A DNA stretch of 64,000 nt, from positions 27,734 through 91,733 of the forward strand of contig NZ_PJME01000040.1 of the NCBI RefSeq assembly GCF_002954775.1, given 5' to 3'. Positions 7,538 through 16,417 of the stretch are shown here, piece by piece. The number at the start of each line of letters is the position of its first letter. The first letter of the stretch is position 1. This DNA is from Streptomyces geranii (GTDB lineage: Bacteria; Actinomycetota; Actinomycetes; Streptomycetales; Streptomycetaceae). Under the pieces are notes generated by a model that saw nothing but the letters and a program-made list of their open reading frames with translations, searched no databases and was not told the origin of the DNA. The position numbers and the translations under genes are program-made.

Positions 7538-10500
7538 TTACATGGACGCCGCTCCGTAGAACAGGGTGTCCACGACGCCCCGGGCCCGTCGGGTGGTCCT
7601 CCGGTACGCGTCGATCATGTCGCCGACATGCCCAGGCCCGTACCCCAGATACCGTCCCACGGCGCCCAGTTCGCGCCCGTCGGAGGGGAAGGTGTCGCCG
7701 GCCCGGCCGCGCACCAGCATCACGGCGTTGCGCACCCGGGTGGCCAGGACCCACGCCTCGTCGAGGATCGCCGCGTCCTCCCCGGAGATCAGCTCGGCGG
7801 CGCGGGCGGCGGCGAGGGCTTCGCGGGTACGGGTGGTGCGCAGCCCCGGTTCGGCCCAGCCGTGCTGGAGTTGCAGCAGCTGGACGGTCCACTCGACGTC
7901 CGAGAGACCACCGCGCCCGAGCTTGGTGTGCAGGGTCGGGTCGGCGCCGCGGGGCATCCGCTCCGACTCCATACGGGCCTTCAGGCGCCGGATCTCGCGT
8001 ACGGCGTCGTCGCCGAGTCCTTCCGCCGGGTAGCGCAGGGGGTCGATCAGCTCGATGAAGCGGCGCCCCAACTCCTGATCGCCTGCGACGACTTCGGCGC
8101 GCAGCAGCGCCTGGGACTCCCAACCGAGGGACCAGCGCCGGTAGTAGGCCTCGTAGGACGTCAGGGTTCGCACGGTCGGCCCGGACTTGCCCTCGGGGCG
8201 CAGGTCGGCGTCGATCAGCAACGGCGGGTCGGAGCTGGGCACTTGGAGGAGCCGGCGCATCTCGGAGACGACGGTGTTGGCGGCCTTGGCGGCCTCGTGT
8301 TCGTCGACGCCCTCGCGGGGTTCGTGGACGAACAGGACGTCGGCGTCGGAGCCGTAGCCCAGTTCGTGCCCGCCGAAGCGGCCCATGCCGATCACCGTGA
8401 ACCGGGTGGGCAGGGTGTCGCCCCAGCCGTCCCGGACGACCGCGCGCAGGGTTCCGGCGATGGTGGCCGCGGTGATGTCGGAGAGCGCGCCGCCGACCCG
8501 GTCCACGAGGGCGCCCTGGTCGGCCTCGGCGGGCGACTGCTCGGTGCCGTAGGAGCCGACGATGTCGACGGCGGCCGTACGGAAGAGTTCGCGGCGGCGG
8601 ACACCGCGCGCGGCGTACACGCCCTGTTCGCCGGTGTCGGCGCGGCCCACGGCGGCCAGTATCTCCTGCTCCAGGTGGGCGCGTTCGCGGGGCTCCAGCT
8701 GGCCTCCGCCGTCGCCGTCGCCGAGCAGGGCGACGGCCTCGGGGGCGCGCATGAGCAGGTCGGGGGCGAGGCGTCCGGCGGACAGGACGCGGGCGAGGTT
8801 CTCGGCGGCGGCGCCCTCGTCCCGCAACAGCCGTAGATACCAGGGGGTTCGGCCGAGGGCGTCGGACACCTTGCGGAAGTTGAGGAGTCCGGCGTCCGGG
8901 TCTGCGGAGTCGGCGAACCAGCCCAACAGGACGGGCAGCAGGGTGCGTTGGATGGCCGCCTTGCGGCTGACCCCGCTGGCGAGGGCCTCGATGTGCCTGA
9001 GCGCGGCGGCCGGATCGGCGTACCCGAGGGCGACGAGCCGCTCCCGGGCCGCACCGGTACTCAACCGGCTCTCACCGGGGGCGAGTTGGGCGACGGCGTC
9101 GAGCAGCGGCCGGTAGAAGAGCTTCTCGTGCAGCCGCCGTACGACGGAGGCGTGCCGCTTCCACTCGCGGTTCAGCTCGGCGACAGGGTCGGTACGCAGC
9201 CCCAGCGAGCGCCCGATGCGCCGCAGATCGGCCTCGTCCTCGGGGACGAGGTGGGTGCGGCGGAGCCGGAACAGCTGGATCCGGTGCTCCATGGACCGCA
9301 GGAAGCGGTAGGCGTCGTCGAGCTGGACGGCGTCGGCACGTCCGACGTACCCACCGGCGGCGAGGGCGCTGAGCGCGTCGAGGGTGGTACCGCTGCGCAG
9401 GGAGGTGTCGGCCCGCCCGTGCACCAACTGAAGCAGCTGCACGGCGAATTCGACGTCGCGCAGACCACCGGGCCCGAGCTTCAGCTCGCGCTCGACCTCG
9501 GCGATGGGAATGTTCTCGACGACCCGGCGGCGCATCTTCTGCACGTCGACGACGAAGTTCTCGCGCTCGGCGGCGTGCCAGACGAGGGGGGCGAGCGCGG
9601 CGACGTACTCCTCCCCCAGCTCGACGTCACCGGCGACGGGCCGGGCCTTCAACAGGGCCTGGAACTCCCAGGTCTTGGCCCAGCGCTGGTAGTAGGCGAG
9701 ATGGCTGCTGAGGGTGCGCACGAGCGGCCCGTTGCGCCCCTCGGGCCGGAGGTTGGCGTCGACGGGCCAGATGCTGCCCTCGACGGTGGTCTCGGAGCAG
9801 ATCCGCATGAGGTGCGAGGCGAGCCGGGTGGCGGCGCGAAGGGCCTTGCCCTCATCGGCCCCGTCAACGGCCTCCCCCACGAAAATGACGTCGACATCGG
9901 AGACGTAATTCAGCTCGTGGCCACCGCACTTGCCCATGGCGATGACGGCGAGCCGGCAGATCGAGGCGTCCTCGGGGGCGGCGGTACGGGCGATGGCGAG
10001 GGCGGCGCGGAGGGTGGCGGTGGCGAGGTCGGCGAGTTCGGCGGCGGTCTCGGCGAGGTCGGTCGTGCCGCACACGTCGCGGGCGGCGATGGAGAGGAGG
10101 CAGCGCCGGTAGGCGACGCGCAGGGAAACGGGGTCATCGGCCTCGGCAAGCCCGCGCTCGAACTCCTCGACGCCGGGATGAAGATCCCGGGGCTCGTACA
10201 TCACGAAGGCGTGCCAGTCGCGAGGATGCCGGATGAGGTGGTCCCCGAGGGCGGCGGAGGCGCCGAGCACGCCGAGGAGCCGGTCGCGCAGCGGCTTGGA
10301 CGCGATGACCGTGTCCAGCAGCTCGTGCCGGGCGGTACGCCCGTCCTGCGCCTCGACGAGCCGGACGAGCCCGAGCAGCGCGAGATCGGGGTCGGCGGTG
10401 GCGCCGAGGGCGTCGAGCAGCACGGGGTCGTCGCGCAGGGAGGCCAGCTCGGCACTGTCGAGCAGCCGCTCGGCACCGGAGGGATCGGTGAAACCGTGCC

Positions 10501-10546
10501 GCAACAGCCGAGTGAAGGTACTGCTCCTACGCCCCGGCGCCATCAT
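7538..10546 (-). CDS. glnE: Bifunctional glutamine synthetase adenylyltransferase/deadenylase
   Basis: Adds AMP to, and removes it from, a tyrosine of glutamine synthetase I in response to nitrogen status. 1002 residues, normal for the actinobacterial enzyme. It carries two nucleotidyltransferase domains, each followed by a helical domain: GKCGGHELNYVSDVDVIF at about 205-222 (deadenylation half) and GRFGGHELGYGSDADVLF in the C-terminal half (adenylylation). The repeated DANLRPEGRNGP / DADLRPEGKSGP segments follow each site. Start MMAPGRRSS; the second Met could also be used. The glnA-type gene two genes upstream on the same strand fits a nitrogen-control cluster. Confidence 0.96.
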   Translation of the reverse strand: MMAPGRRSSTFTRLLRHGFTDPSGAERLLDSAELASLRDDPVLLDALGATADPDLALLGLVRLVEAQDGRTARHELLDTVIASKPLRDRLLGVLGASAALGDHLIRHPRDWHAFVMYEPRDLHPGVEEFERGLAEADDPVSLRVAYRRCLLSIAARDVCGTTDLAETAAELADLATATLRAALAIARTAAPEDASICRLAVIAMGKCGGHELNYVSDVDVIFVGEAVDGADEGKALRAATRLASHLMRICSETTVEGSIWPVDANLRPEGRNGPLVRTLSSHLAYYQRWAKTWEFQALLKARPVAGDVELGEEYVAALAPLVWHAAERENFVVDVQKMRRRVVENIPIAEVERELKLGPGGLRDVEFAVQLLQLVHGRADTSLRSGTTLDALSALAAGGYVGRADAVQLDDAYRFLRSMEHRIQLFRLRRTHLVPEDEADLRRIGRSLGLRTDPVAELNREWKRHASVVRRLHEKLFYRPLLDAVAQLAPGESRLSTGAARERLVALGYADPAAALRHIEALASGVSRKAAIQRTLLPVLLGWFADSADPDAGLLNFRKVSDALGRTPWYLRLLRDEGAAAENLARVLSAGRLAPDLLMRAPEAVALLGDGDGGGQLEPRERAHLEQEILAAVGRADTGEQGVYAARGVRRRELFRTAAVDIVGSYGTEQSPAEADQGALVDRVGGALSDITAATIAGTLRAVVRDGWGDTLPTRFTVIGMGRFGGHELGYGSDADVLFVHEPREGVDEHEAAKAANTVVSEMRRLLQVPSSDPPLLIDADLRPEGKSGPTVRTLTSYEAYYRRWSLGWESQALLRAEVVAGDQELGRRFIELIDPLRYPAEGLGDDAVREIRRLKARMESERMPRGADPTLHTKLGRGGLSDVEWTVQLLQLQHGWAEPGLRTTRTREALAAARAAELISGEDAAILDEAWVLATRVRNAVMLVRGRAGDTFPSDGRELGAVGRYLGYGPGHVGDMIDAYRRTTRRARGVVDTLFYGAASM

Positions 10547-10718
10547 CCTGGGCCTCCCGTCGGATCCAGTTCCATCGGATCAAGGTCGTACGGCCATGAG
10601 CCTAACCGGAGAGCAAACGGGAAGCGCCGGTCGGACATTCGCCGAGAGGTGGCGCCCCGCACGGTTTTCGGCTTCGGTAAGGGGGAGCCGTTCAGCCAGT
10701 TGTCTGGAGGACCTTGCC

Positions 10719-11159
10719 ATGCAGTACACACTCGAAGTCATCCCGCTGCCCGTGAGCGACATCGACCGGGCCCGGGACTTCTACCGCGACAAGGCCGGTT
10801 TCCACGTCGACATCGACCAGGAGGTCATGCCGGGAATGCGCATCGTCCAGCTCACGCCACCCGGCTCGGGCTGTTCGATCGCCCTGGGCGACACCATCTG
10901 GGACACGATGGCCGGCCCGACCCCGGCCCCGGGCTCCTACCAGGGCCTCCAGCTGTGCGTGGCCGACATCAAGGCGGCTCACGCGGAGCTGGTGGAGCGC
11001 GGCCTGGAGGTGTCGGAACCGATGCAGTACTCGCCGGACGACGGCGCGACCTTCATGTACTTCAAGGACCCGGACGGCAACGGCTGGGCGATCCAGGAGT
11101 ACCGCGTACGGGGCCAGAAGCCCCTGCACGCGCTGCTGACGGAGCAGGCGGGCAGTTAG
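10719..11159 (+). CDS. Glyoxalase/VOC superfamily protein
   Basis: Small VOC-fold protein of 146 residues with two beta-alpha-beta-beta-beta modules. VIPLPVSDIDRARDFYRDKAGF begins the first and YFKDPDGNGWAIQEY ends the second, so a metal-binding or ligand-binding role is likely. Specific chemistry cannot be assigned: such proteins include dioxygenases, lyases and resistance binding proteins. The ATG at 10719 has CTGGAGG 9-10 nt upstream. It is divergent from glnE and convergent with glnA2. Confidence 0.82.
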   Translation: MQYTLEVIPLPVSDIDRARDFYRDKAGFHVDIDQEVMPGMRIVQLTPPGSGCSIALGDTIWDTMAGPTPAPGSYQGLQLCVADIKAAHAELVERGLEVSEPMQYSPDDGATFMYFKDPDGNGWAIQEYRVRGQKPLHALLTEQAGS

Positions 11160-11194
11160 CCCTTAGGGGCGCGGGGAACCGCGCGAGAACCCGC
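11160..11194. repeat. Dispersed intergenic repeat, copy 2
   Basis: AGGGGCGCGGGGAACCGCGC is the reverse-orientation counterpart of the element at 1575, placed at the 3' end of the VOC gene. Confidence 0.55.
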
Positions 11195-11225
11195 CACCGG
11201 CCGCAACTGAGGATCGCGGCCGGTG
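11195..11225. terminator. Bidirectional terminator between VOC gene and glnA2
   Basis: Ten-bp perfect stem CACCGGCCGC/GCGGCCGGTG with an 11-nt loop in the 85-bp gap between two convergent genes. Confidence 0.7.
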
Positions 11226-11244
11226 CACCCCCTTCAAGCGGCCC

Positions 11245-12606
11245 TCAAAGAACTGGCAGGTTCTTCCGCAGCTCGAACGCGGTCACCTCGGACCGGTACT
11301 CCTCCCACTCCTGCTTCTTGTTGCGCAGGAAGAAGTCGAACACGTGCTCGCCGAGCGTCTCGGCGACCAGTTCGCTGCGCTCCATCAGCGTGAGCGCCTC
11401 GCCCAGGTTCTGCGGGAGGGGCTCGATGCCCATCGCGCGGCGTTCCGCGTCCGAGAGGGCCCATACGTCGTCGTCGGCGCCCGGGGGGAGTTCGTAGCCC
11501 TCCTCGATGCCCTTGAGGCCGGCGGCCAGCAGGACGGCGTACGCCAGGTACGGGTTCGCGCCCGAGTCCAGGGAACGGACCTCCACGCGCGCGGAGCCGG
11601 TCTTGCCGGGCTTGTACATCGGGACGCGGACCAGGGCCGAGCGGTTGTTGTGGCCCCAGCAGATGTACGAGGGGGCCTCGCCGCCGGCGCCCGCCGTGCG
11701 CTCCGAGCCGCCCCAGATGCGCTTGTACGAGTTGACCCACTGGTTGGTGATCGCGGCGATCTCCGCCGAGTGCTTCAGCAGGCCCGCGATGAACGAGCGG
11801 CCCACCTTCGACAGCTGGTACTCCGAGCCCGACTCGTAGAACGCGTTCCTGTCGCCCTCGAAGAGGGAGAGGTGCGTGTGCATGCCGCTGCCGGGGTGCT
11901 CGCTGAACGGCTTCGGCATGAACGTCGCGTTCACGCCCTGCTCCAGCGCCACCTGCTTCATGACCAGGCGGAACGTCATGATGTTGTCCGCCGTCGACAG
12001 AGCGTCCGCGTACCGCAGGTCGATCTCCTGCTGGCCGGGGGCGCCCTCGTGGTGGGAGAACTCGACCGAGATGCCCATCGACTCCAGCATCGTGATGGCC
12101 TGGCGGCGGAAGTCCTGGCCGACGTGGGTCGGGGTGTGGTCGAAGTAGCCGGAGTTGTCGGCCGGGGTCGGGCGGGTGCCGTCCAGCGGCTTGTCCTTCA
12201 GGAGGAAGAACTCGATCTCCGGGTGGGTGTAGAAGGTGAAGCCCAGGTCGGAGCCACGGGTCAGGGCGCGCTTGAGGACGTAGCGCGGGTCCGCGAAGGA
12301 CGGGGAGCCGTCCGGCATGAGGATGTCGCAGAACATCCGGGCCGTACCGGGGGCCTCCGCGCGCCACGGGAGGATCTGGAAGGTGGACGGGTCCGGCTTG
12401 GCGATCATGTCGGATTCGTATACGCGAGCGAATCCCTCGATCGCGGAGCCGTCGAAACCGATGCCCTCGTCGAATGCCTGCTCCAGCTCGGCCGGGGCCA
12501 CGGCCACGGACTTGAGGAAGCCCAGCACGTCCGTGAACCACAGCCGGACGAACCGGATGTCACGCTCCTCCAGTGTCCGGAGCACGAACTCCTGCTGCTT
12601 GTCCAT
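11245..12606 (-). CDS. glnA2: Glutamine synthetase-like GlnA2 (probable gamma-glutamylpolyamine synthetase)
   Basis: GS-I family ATP-dependent ligase, 453 residues from MDKQQEFVLRTL. Catalytic GS elements are present: PEIEFF (residues 129-134), HHEGAPGQQEIDL (185-197), GSGMHTHLS (239-247), NNRSALVRVP (320-329) and SARVEVRSLDSGANPYL (338-354). A tyrosine sits in EEGYELPPG (Tyr371), roughly where GS-I enzymes carry the adenylylated Tyr. Streptomyces GlnA2 proteins closely like this have been described as gamma-glutamylpolyamine synthetases rather than true glutamine synthetases; that is knowledge of the family, not visible in the sequence. The start at 12606 has GGGGAAGCGG upstream and is preferred to the ATG at 12621. 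Confidence 0.9.
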   Translation of the reverse strand: MDKQQEFVLRTLEERDIRFVRLWFTDVLGFLKSVAVAPAELEQAFDEGIGFDGSAIEGFARVYESDMIAKPDPSTFQILPWRAEAPGTARMFCDILMPDGSPSFADPRYVLKRALTRGSDLGFTFYTHPEIEFFLLKDKPLDGTRPTPADNSGYFDHTPTHVGQDFRRQAITMLESMGISVEFSHHEGAPGQQEIDLRYADALSTADNIMTFRLVMKQVALEQGVNATFMPKPFSEHPGSGMHTHLSLFEGDRNAFYESGSEYQLSKVGRSFIAGLLKHSAEIAAITNQWVNSYKRIWGGSERTAGAGGEAPSYICWGHNNRSALVRVPMYKPGKTGSARVEVRSLDSGANPYLAYAVLLAAGLKGIEEGYELPPGADDDVWALSDAERRAMGIEPLPQNLGEALTLMERSELVAETLGEHVFDFFLRNKKQEWEEYRSEVTAFELRKNLPVL

Positions 12607-12894
12607 CTTCCGCTTCCCCATCCTTGCTGGTCAGGCCGCCTGTCTCCCGCACCACGGAAGGCGGTCGGGCACCTGAGCATCCCACCACAACAGCATTTCA
12701 TGCGCGTTGCGCACCATGATCGGCCGGCCGACCTCGGAGTGAACGCCTCACGTACGGCGGGTGGACCGCTCTGCCCCTCATCTTGCCTGTTCGCACCGAC
12801 ATTCGTAATGGCTGACCCGGACCGCGACTGCGGCGGGCCGCCACGGATTACGATCAGGGGACCGACCGCCCCTTTCCCCAGAAGGACCGATCCC

Positions 12895-13590
12895 ATGGCT
12901 TCCGCCAAGAAGAGCGCCAAAAACAGTGGCGCCAATGACAGCGGCAGTGCGGCGCGCAAGGCGCGCATAGAGGAGATGCGGCGCGCCGAGCGCTCCCGCG
13001 AGCGCCGCAACCGCGTCCTCACGATCGGCGTGAGCGTCGTCATAGTGGCCGGCCTCGTCGTCGGCGCGACGGTCCTCGTGCGGTCGCAGTCCGACGACGA
13101 CAGCAGCACCGCCGCGAGCGACTCCAAGGGCGCGGGCAAGTTCGTCACCGGCGCGGACGGGGTGAAGACCTGGGACAAGAAGCTCACCCAGAACCACGTC
13201 ACCAAGACCGTGGACTACCCGATGGAGCCCCCGGTCGGCGGTGACCACAACCAGGTCTGGATGAACTGCAACGGCGACGTCTACACCAAGGCGATCAACA
13301 ACATGAACGCCGTTCACTCACTGGAACACGGCGCCGTGTGGGTGACCTACAACAGCAAGGCGTCGAAGACCGACATCGACGCGCTCGCGGCCAAGGTGAA
13401 GAAGACGCCGTACACGCTGATGAGCCCGGACGACAAGCAGGCGGACCCGATCATGCTCTCCGCCTGGGGCAAGCAGCGCACGGTGACCAGCGCCACCGAC
13501 CCGAACGTGGAGAAGTTCTTCCAGGAGTTCGTCCAGGGCGACCAGACCCCCGAGCCGGGCGCCGCCTGCACGAACGGGCTGTCCCAGTGA
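12895..13590 (+). CDS. DUF3105 membrane-anchored protein
   Basis: 231-residue protein with a Lys/Arg-rich cytoplasmic head (1-40), one transmembrane helix (about 43-66) and an extracytoplasmic DUF3105 domain. Conserved residues include GGDHNQVWMNC and AVHSLEHGAVWVTYN, whose His/Cys/Glu could bind metal. Function unknown. AGAAGGA precedes the ATG. It is coupled to the following DUF305 gene by an overlapping TGATG, and the pair is a recurrent arrangement in actinobacteria, suggesting one extracytoplasmic unit. Confidence 0.82.
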   Translation: MASAKKSAKNSGANDSGSAARKARIEEMRRAERSRERRNRVLTIGVSVVIVAGLVVGATVLVRSQSDDDSSTAASDSKGAGKFVTGADGVKTWDKKLTQNHVTKTVDYPMEPPVGGDHNQVWMNCNGDVYTKAINNMNAVHSLEHGAVWVTYNSKASKTDIDALAAKVKKTPYTLMSPDDKQADPIMLSAWGKQRTVTSATDPNVEKFFQEFVQGDQTPEPGAACTNGLSQ

Positions 13591-14210
13591 TGCGCGCCCC
13601 CTGGATCGCCGGTGCCGCCGTGACGGCGCTCGTCGCGGCCGGCGCGATCACGTACGCGGTCGCCGACGGCGACGACTCCGGGATGACGGCGCCCTCGGCC
13701 GAGTCGGCGGACGCCGGGTTCGCCCGGGACATGGCCGTCCATCACCAGCAGGCCGTCGAGATGTCGTACATCGTGCGCGACCGGACGGACAACGAGGAGA
13801 TCAGGCGGCTCGCGTACGACATCTCGCAGACGCAGGCCAACCAGCGCGGCATGCTGCTGGGCTGGCTCGACCTGTGGGAGCTGCCGAAGGTGTCCTCGGA
13901 CGCGCCGATGTCCTGGATGGACATGGCGGGCATGGCCAGCGGCAAGGACGGCGCGCTGATGCCGGGCATGGCTACCAACACCGACCTGACGAAGCTGGGC
14001 AAGCTCAGCGGCAAGCAGGCCGAGGTCTTCTACCTCCAGCTGATGACCGAGCACCACCAGGGCGGGGTCCACATGGCCCAGGGGTGTGTGGAGCGGTGCG
14101 AGGTGGGGGTGGAGAAGCGGCTCGCGGAGGGCATGGTCAACGCGCAGGAGTCGGAGATCTCCCTGATGGCGGGGATGTTGAAGGAGCGCGGCGCCAAGGC
14201 CCTTTCGTAG
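13590..14210 (+). CDS. DUF305 secreted protein, His/Met-rich
   Basis: 206 residues with an N-terminal signal-anchor (residues 5-25) and two copies of the DUF305 four-helix signature: FARDMAVHHQQAVEMS and LMTEHHQGGVHMA. The region between them is very rich in Met (MSWMDMAGMAS, MPGMATN). HH and Met clusters suggest metal, perhaps copper, binding outside the membrane; this is inference. Translationally coupled to the DUF3105 gene: its ATG overlaps the preceding TGA. Confidence 0.82.
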   Translation: MRAPWIAGAAVTALVAAGAITYAVADGDDSGMTAPSAESADAGFARDMAVHHQQAVEMSYIVRDRTDNEEIRRLAYDISQTQANQRGMLLGWLDLWELPKVSSDAPMSWMDMAGMASGKDGALMPGMATNTDLTKLGKLSGKQAEVFYLQLMTEHHQGGVHMAQGCVERCEVGVEKRLAEGMVNAQESEISLMAGMLKERGAKALS

Positions 14211-14377
14211 AAACCGGGTTCAGCGGGACGTTTGGGGCGTACGGCTCAAATCGCTTGCGTATACGGTTCCTTGGGTGCTTCTTGGCCCAGCCATGCCCGC
14301 CTGATTCCCCTGGCATGAACGGTTCATCGCGAGAGTCGGACGATCACCCGCGTTGAACCGCATCAGGGGGTTCCTCA

Positions 14378-16321
14378 ATGAGATCCAATCGCGCCATCAC
14401 GCGCGCCGGTGTGAGCCTGGCAGCGACCCTGCCGCTCCTCGCCGGCGCACTGGCGCTCGGTATACCCGCGGCCCATGCCGCGGACGCCCCGGGCCGGGAC
14501 ACGCTCGCCGGCACCAGGCCCGCGTGGGCCACCGCGAAGGCCGACAAGGGAGCCACGTCCGACGGCTCCAAGGTCTCCGCCCGGGTCTACTTCGCCGGCC
14601 GGGACGCCAACGGCCTGGCCGCGTACGCGAAGGCCGTCTCCGACCCGACGTCCGCCGCGTACGGCAAGTACCTCACCGCCGCGCAGGTCCAGCAGCGCTT
14701 CGGGGCCTCCCCGGCCCAGGTCGCCGCGGTCAAGGCGTGGCTGACGTCGGCGGGCCTCAAGGTCACCGGCGTGACGGCGCACTACGTCACGGTGACCGGT
14801 GACGTGGCCGCCGCCGAGAAGGCCTTCGGCACGCAGCTGCACAACTACGCCAAGGGCAGGAAGACGTACCGGGCCCCGGCGAAGACGGCGTCCGCGCCGG
14901 AGAGCCTGAACGGTGCCGTCCTGACCGTCACGGGTCTGGACAACGCCCCGCACACGGCGACCCACGACGACACGCTGCCCGCGCCGGAGACCGTGTTCCG
15001 CAACTCCGGGCCGTTCTCCTCGTACTACGGCTCGAACACCGCCACCACGCTGCCGACGGCGTACGGCCAGCAGATCCCGTACGCCGTACAGGGCTACACG
15101 GGCAAGCAGCTGCGGGCCGCGTACGGCGCGGGCAGCCGCACCGGCAAGAAGGTGCGCGTCGCCATCACCGACGCCTACGCCTCGCCGTACATCGCCGCCG
15201 ACGCCGCCACCTACGCGGCCAAGCACGGCGACGCCGCCTACCGCAGCGGCCAGCTCAAGCAGGTCCTGCCCGCGGACTACACGAACACCGAGGCCTGCTC
15301 CGCCGCCGGCTGGTACGGCGAGGAGACCCTCGACGTCGAGGCCGTGCACGCGGTCGCGCCGGCCGCCGACATCACGTACGTCGGCTCGGCGTCCTGCACC
15401 GACGACGACCTGCTGGACTCCCTCGGCAAGATCGTCGACAAGCACCTCGCCGACATCGTCTCCAACTCCTGGGGCGACATCGAGGCCAACCAGACCCCGG
15501 ACCTGGCCGCCGCGTACGACCAGGTGTTCAAGCTGGGCGCGGTCGAGGGCATCGGCTTCTACTTCTCCTCCGGCGACAACGGCGACGAGGTCGTCAACAC
15601 CGGTACGAAGCAGGTCGACACCCCCGCCAACTCGGCCTGGGTGACGGCGGTCGGCGGTACGTCGCTGGCGGTCGGCAAGGGTGACGCGTACCAGTGGGAG
15701 ACCGGCTGGGGCACCGAGAAGGCCACGCTGTCGGCCGACGGCAAGAGCTGGACGAACTTCCCGGGCGCCTTCACCTCGGGCGCGGGCGGCGGCACCAGCG
15801 CGACGGTCGCGGAGCCCTTCTACCAGAAGGGCGTCGTCCCGAACTCGCTGGCCAAGGCCAACAGCGAGAAGGGCAACCGGGTCGTCCCGGACATCGCGGC
15901 CATCGCGGACCCGAACACCGGTTTCCTGGTCGGCCAGACCCAGACCCTGCCGGAGGGCGGCACCGCGTACAGCGAGTACCGCATCGGCGGTACGTCCCTG
16001 GCGGCGCCGGTGATCGCGGCCGTACAGGCCCTCGCGCAGGAGGCCCGCGGCGGCAAGCCGATCGGCTTCGCCAACCCGGCGATCTACGCGAGGTACGCCG
16101 CCCGTACGGGGCTCTACCACGACGTGACCGACAACCCCACGAAGCACGGGCTCGCCGTGGCACGCCTGGACTTCCTCAACGGGTACGACGCCACCGACGG
16201 GATCGCGACCTCGGTCCGCACCCTGGGCGCGGACAGCTCGCTGAAGGCCGTACGCGGCTATGACGACGTGACCGGCGTGGGTACGCCCGCGAAGGGTTAC
16301 GTGGAGTCGTACCGCCGCTGA
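14378..16321 (+). CDS. Secreted S53 family peptidase (sedolisin/kumamolisin-like)
   Basis: Secreted serine-carboxyl protease of 647 residues. Signal peptide of about 35 residues ending AHAAD; a pro-domain (about 65-190, containing SAAYGKYLTAAQV) that is cleaved on activation; then the catalytic domain. Likely catalytic Glu315 and Asp319 lie in YGEETLDVEAVH, an oxyanion Asp near SNSWGDIEA (Asp367), and the nucleophile Ser540 is in GGTSLAAPV. A calcium-binding end is seen in GYDDVTGVGTP. It stands alone with its own terminator. The 167-bp upstream gap holds no gene I can support. Confidence 0.92.
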   Translation: MRSNRAITRAGVSLAATLPLLAGALALGIPAAHAADAPGRDTLAGTRPAWATAKADKGATSDGSKVSARVYFAGRDANGLAAYAKAVSDPTSAAYGKYLTAAQVQQRFGASPAQVAAVKAWLTSAGLKVTGVTAHYVTVTGDVAAAEKAFGTQLHNYAKGRKTYRAPAKTASAPESLNGAVLTVTGLDNAPHTATHDDTLPAPETVFRNSGPFSSYYGSNTATTLPTAYGQQIPYAVQGYTGKQLRAAYGAGSRTGKKVRVAITDAYASPYIAADAATYAAKHGDAAYRSGQLKQVLPADYTNTEACSAAGWYGEETLDVEAVHAVAPAADITYVGSASCTDDDLLDSLGKIVDKHLADIVSNSWGDIEANQTPDLAAAYDQVFKLGAVEGIGFYFSSGDNGDEVVNTGTKQVDTPANSAWVTAVGGTSLAVGKGDAYQWETGWGTEKATLSADGKSWTNFPGAFTSGAGGGTSATVAEPFYQKGVVPNSLAKANSEKGNRVVPDIAAIADPNTGFLVGQTQTLPEGGTAYSEYRIGGTSLAAPVIAAVQALAQEARGGKPIGFANPAIYARYAARTGLYHDVTDNPTKHGLAVARLDFLNGYDATDGIATSVRTLGADSSLKAVRGYDDVTGVGTPAKGYVESYRR

Positions 16322-16338
16322 GGCGACGCTCGCAGGAC

Positions 16339-16386
16339 TGGGGTGGCGGAGGAACGTGGGGCGACCCACACCCCTCCGCCACCCCA
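16339..16386 (+). terminator. Strong terminator after the S53 peptidase gene
   Basis: 14-bp perfect stem TGGGGTGGCGGAGG/CCTCCGCCACCCCA enclosing a second small stem (GTGGG/CCCAC). It isolates the protease gene from nadE. Confidence 0.8.
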
Positions 16387-16417
16387 TCGCGTCGCATTGA
16401 CGATTACACTTGGCGGC

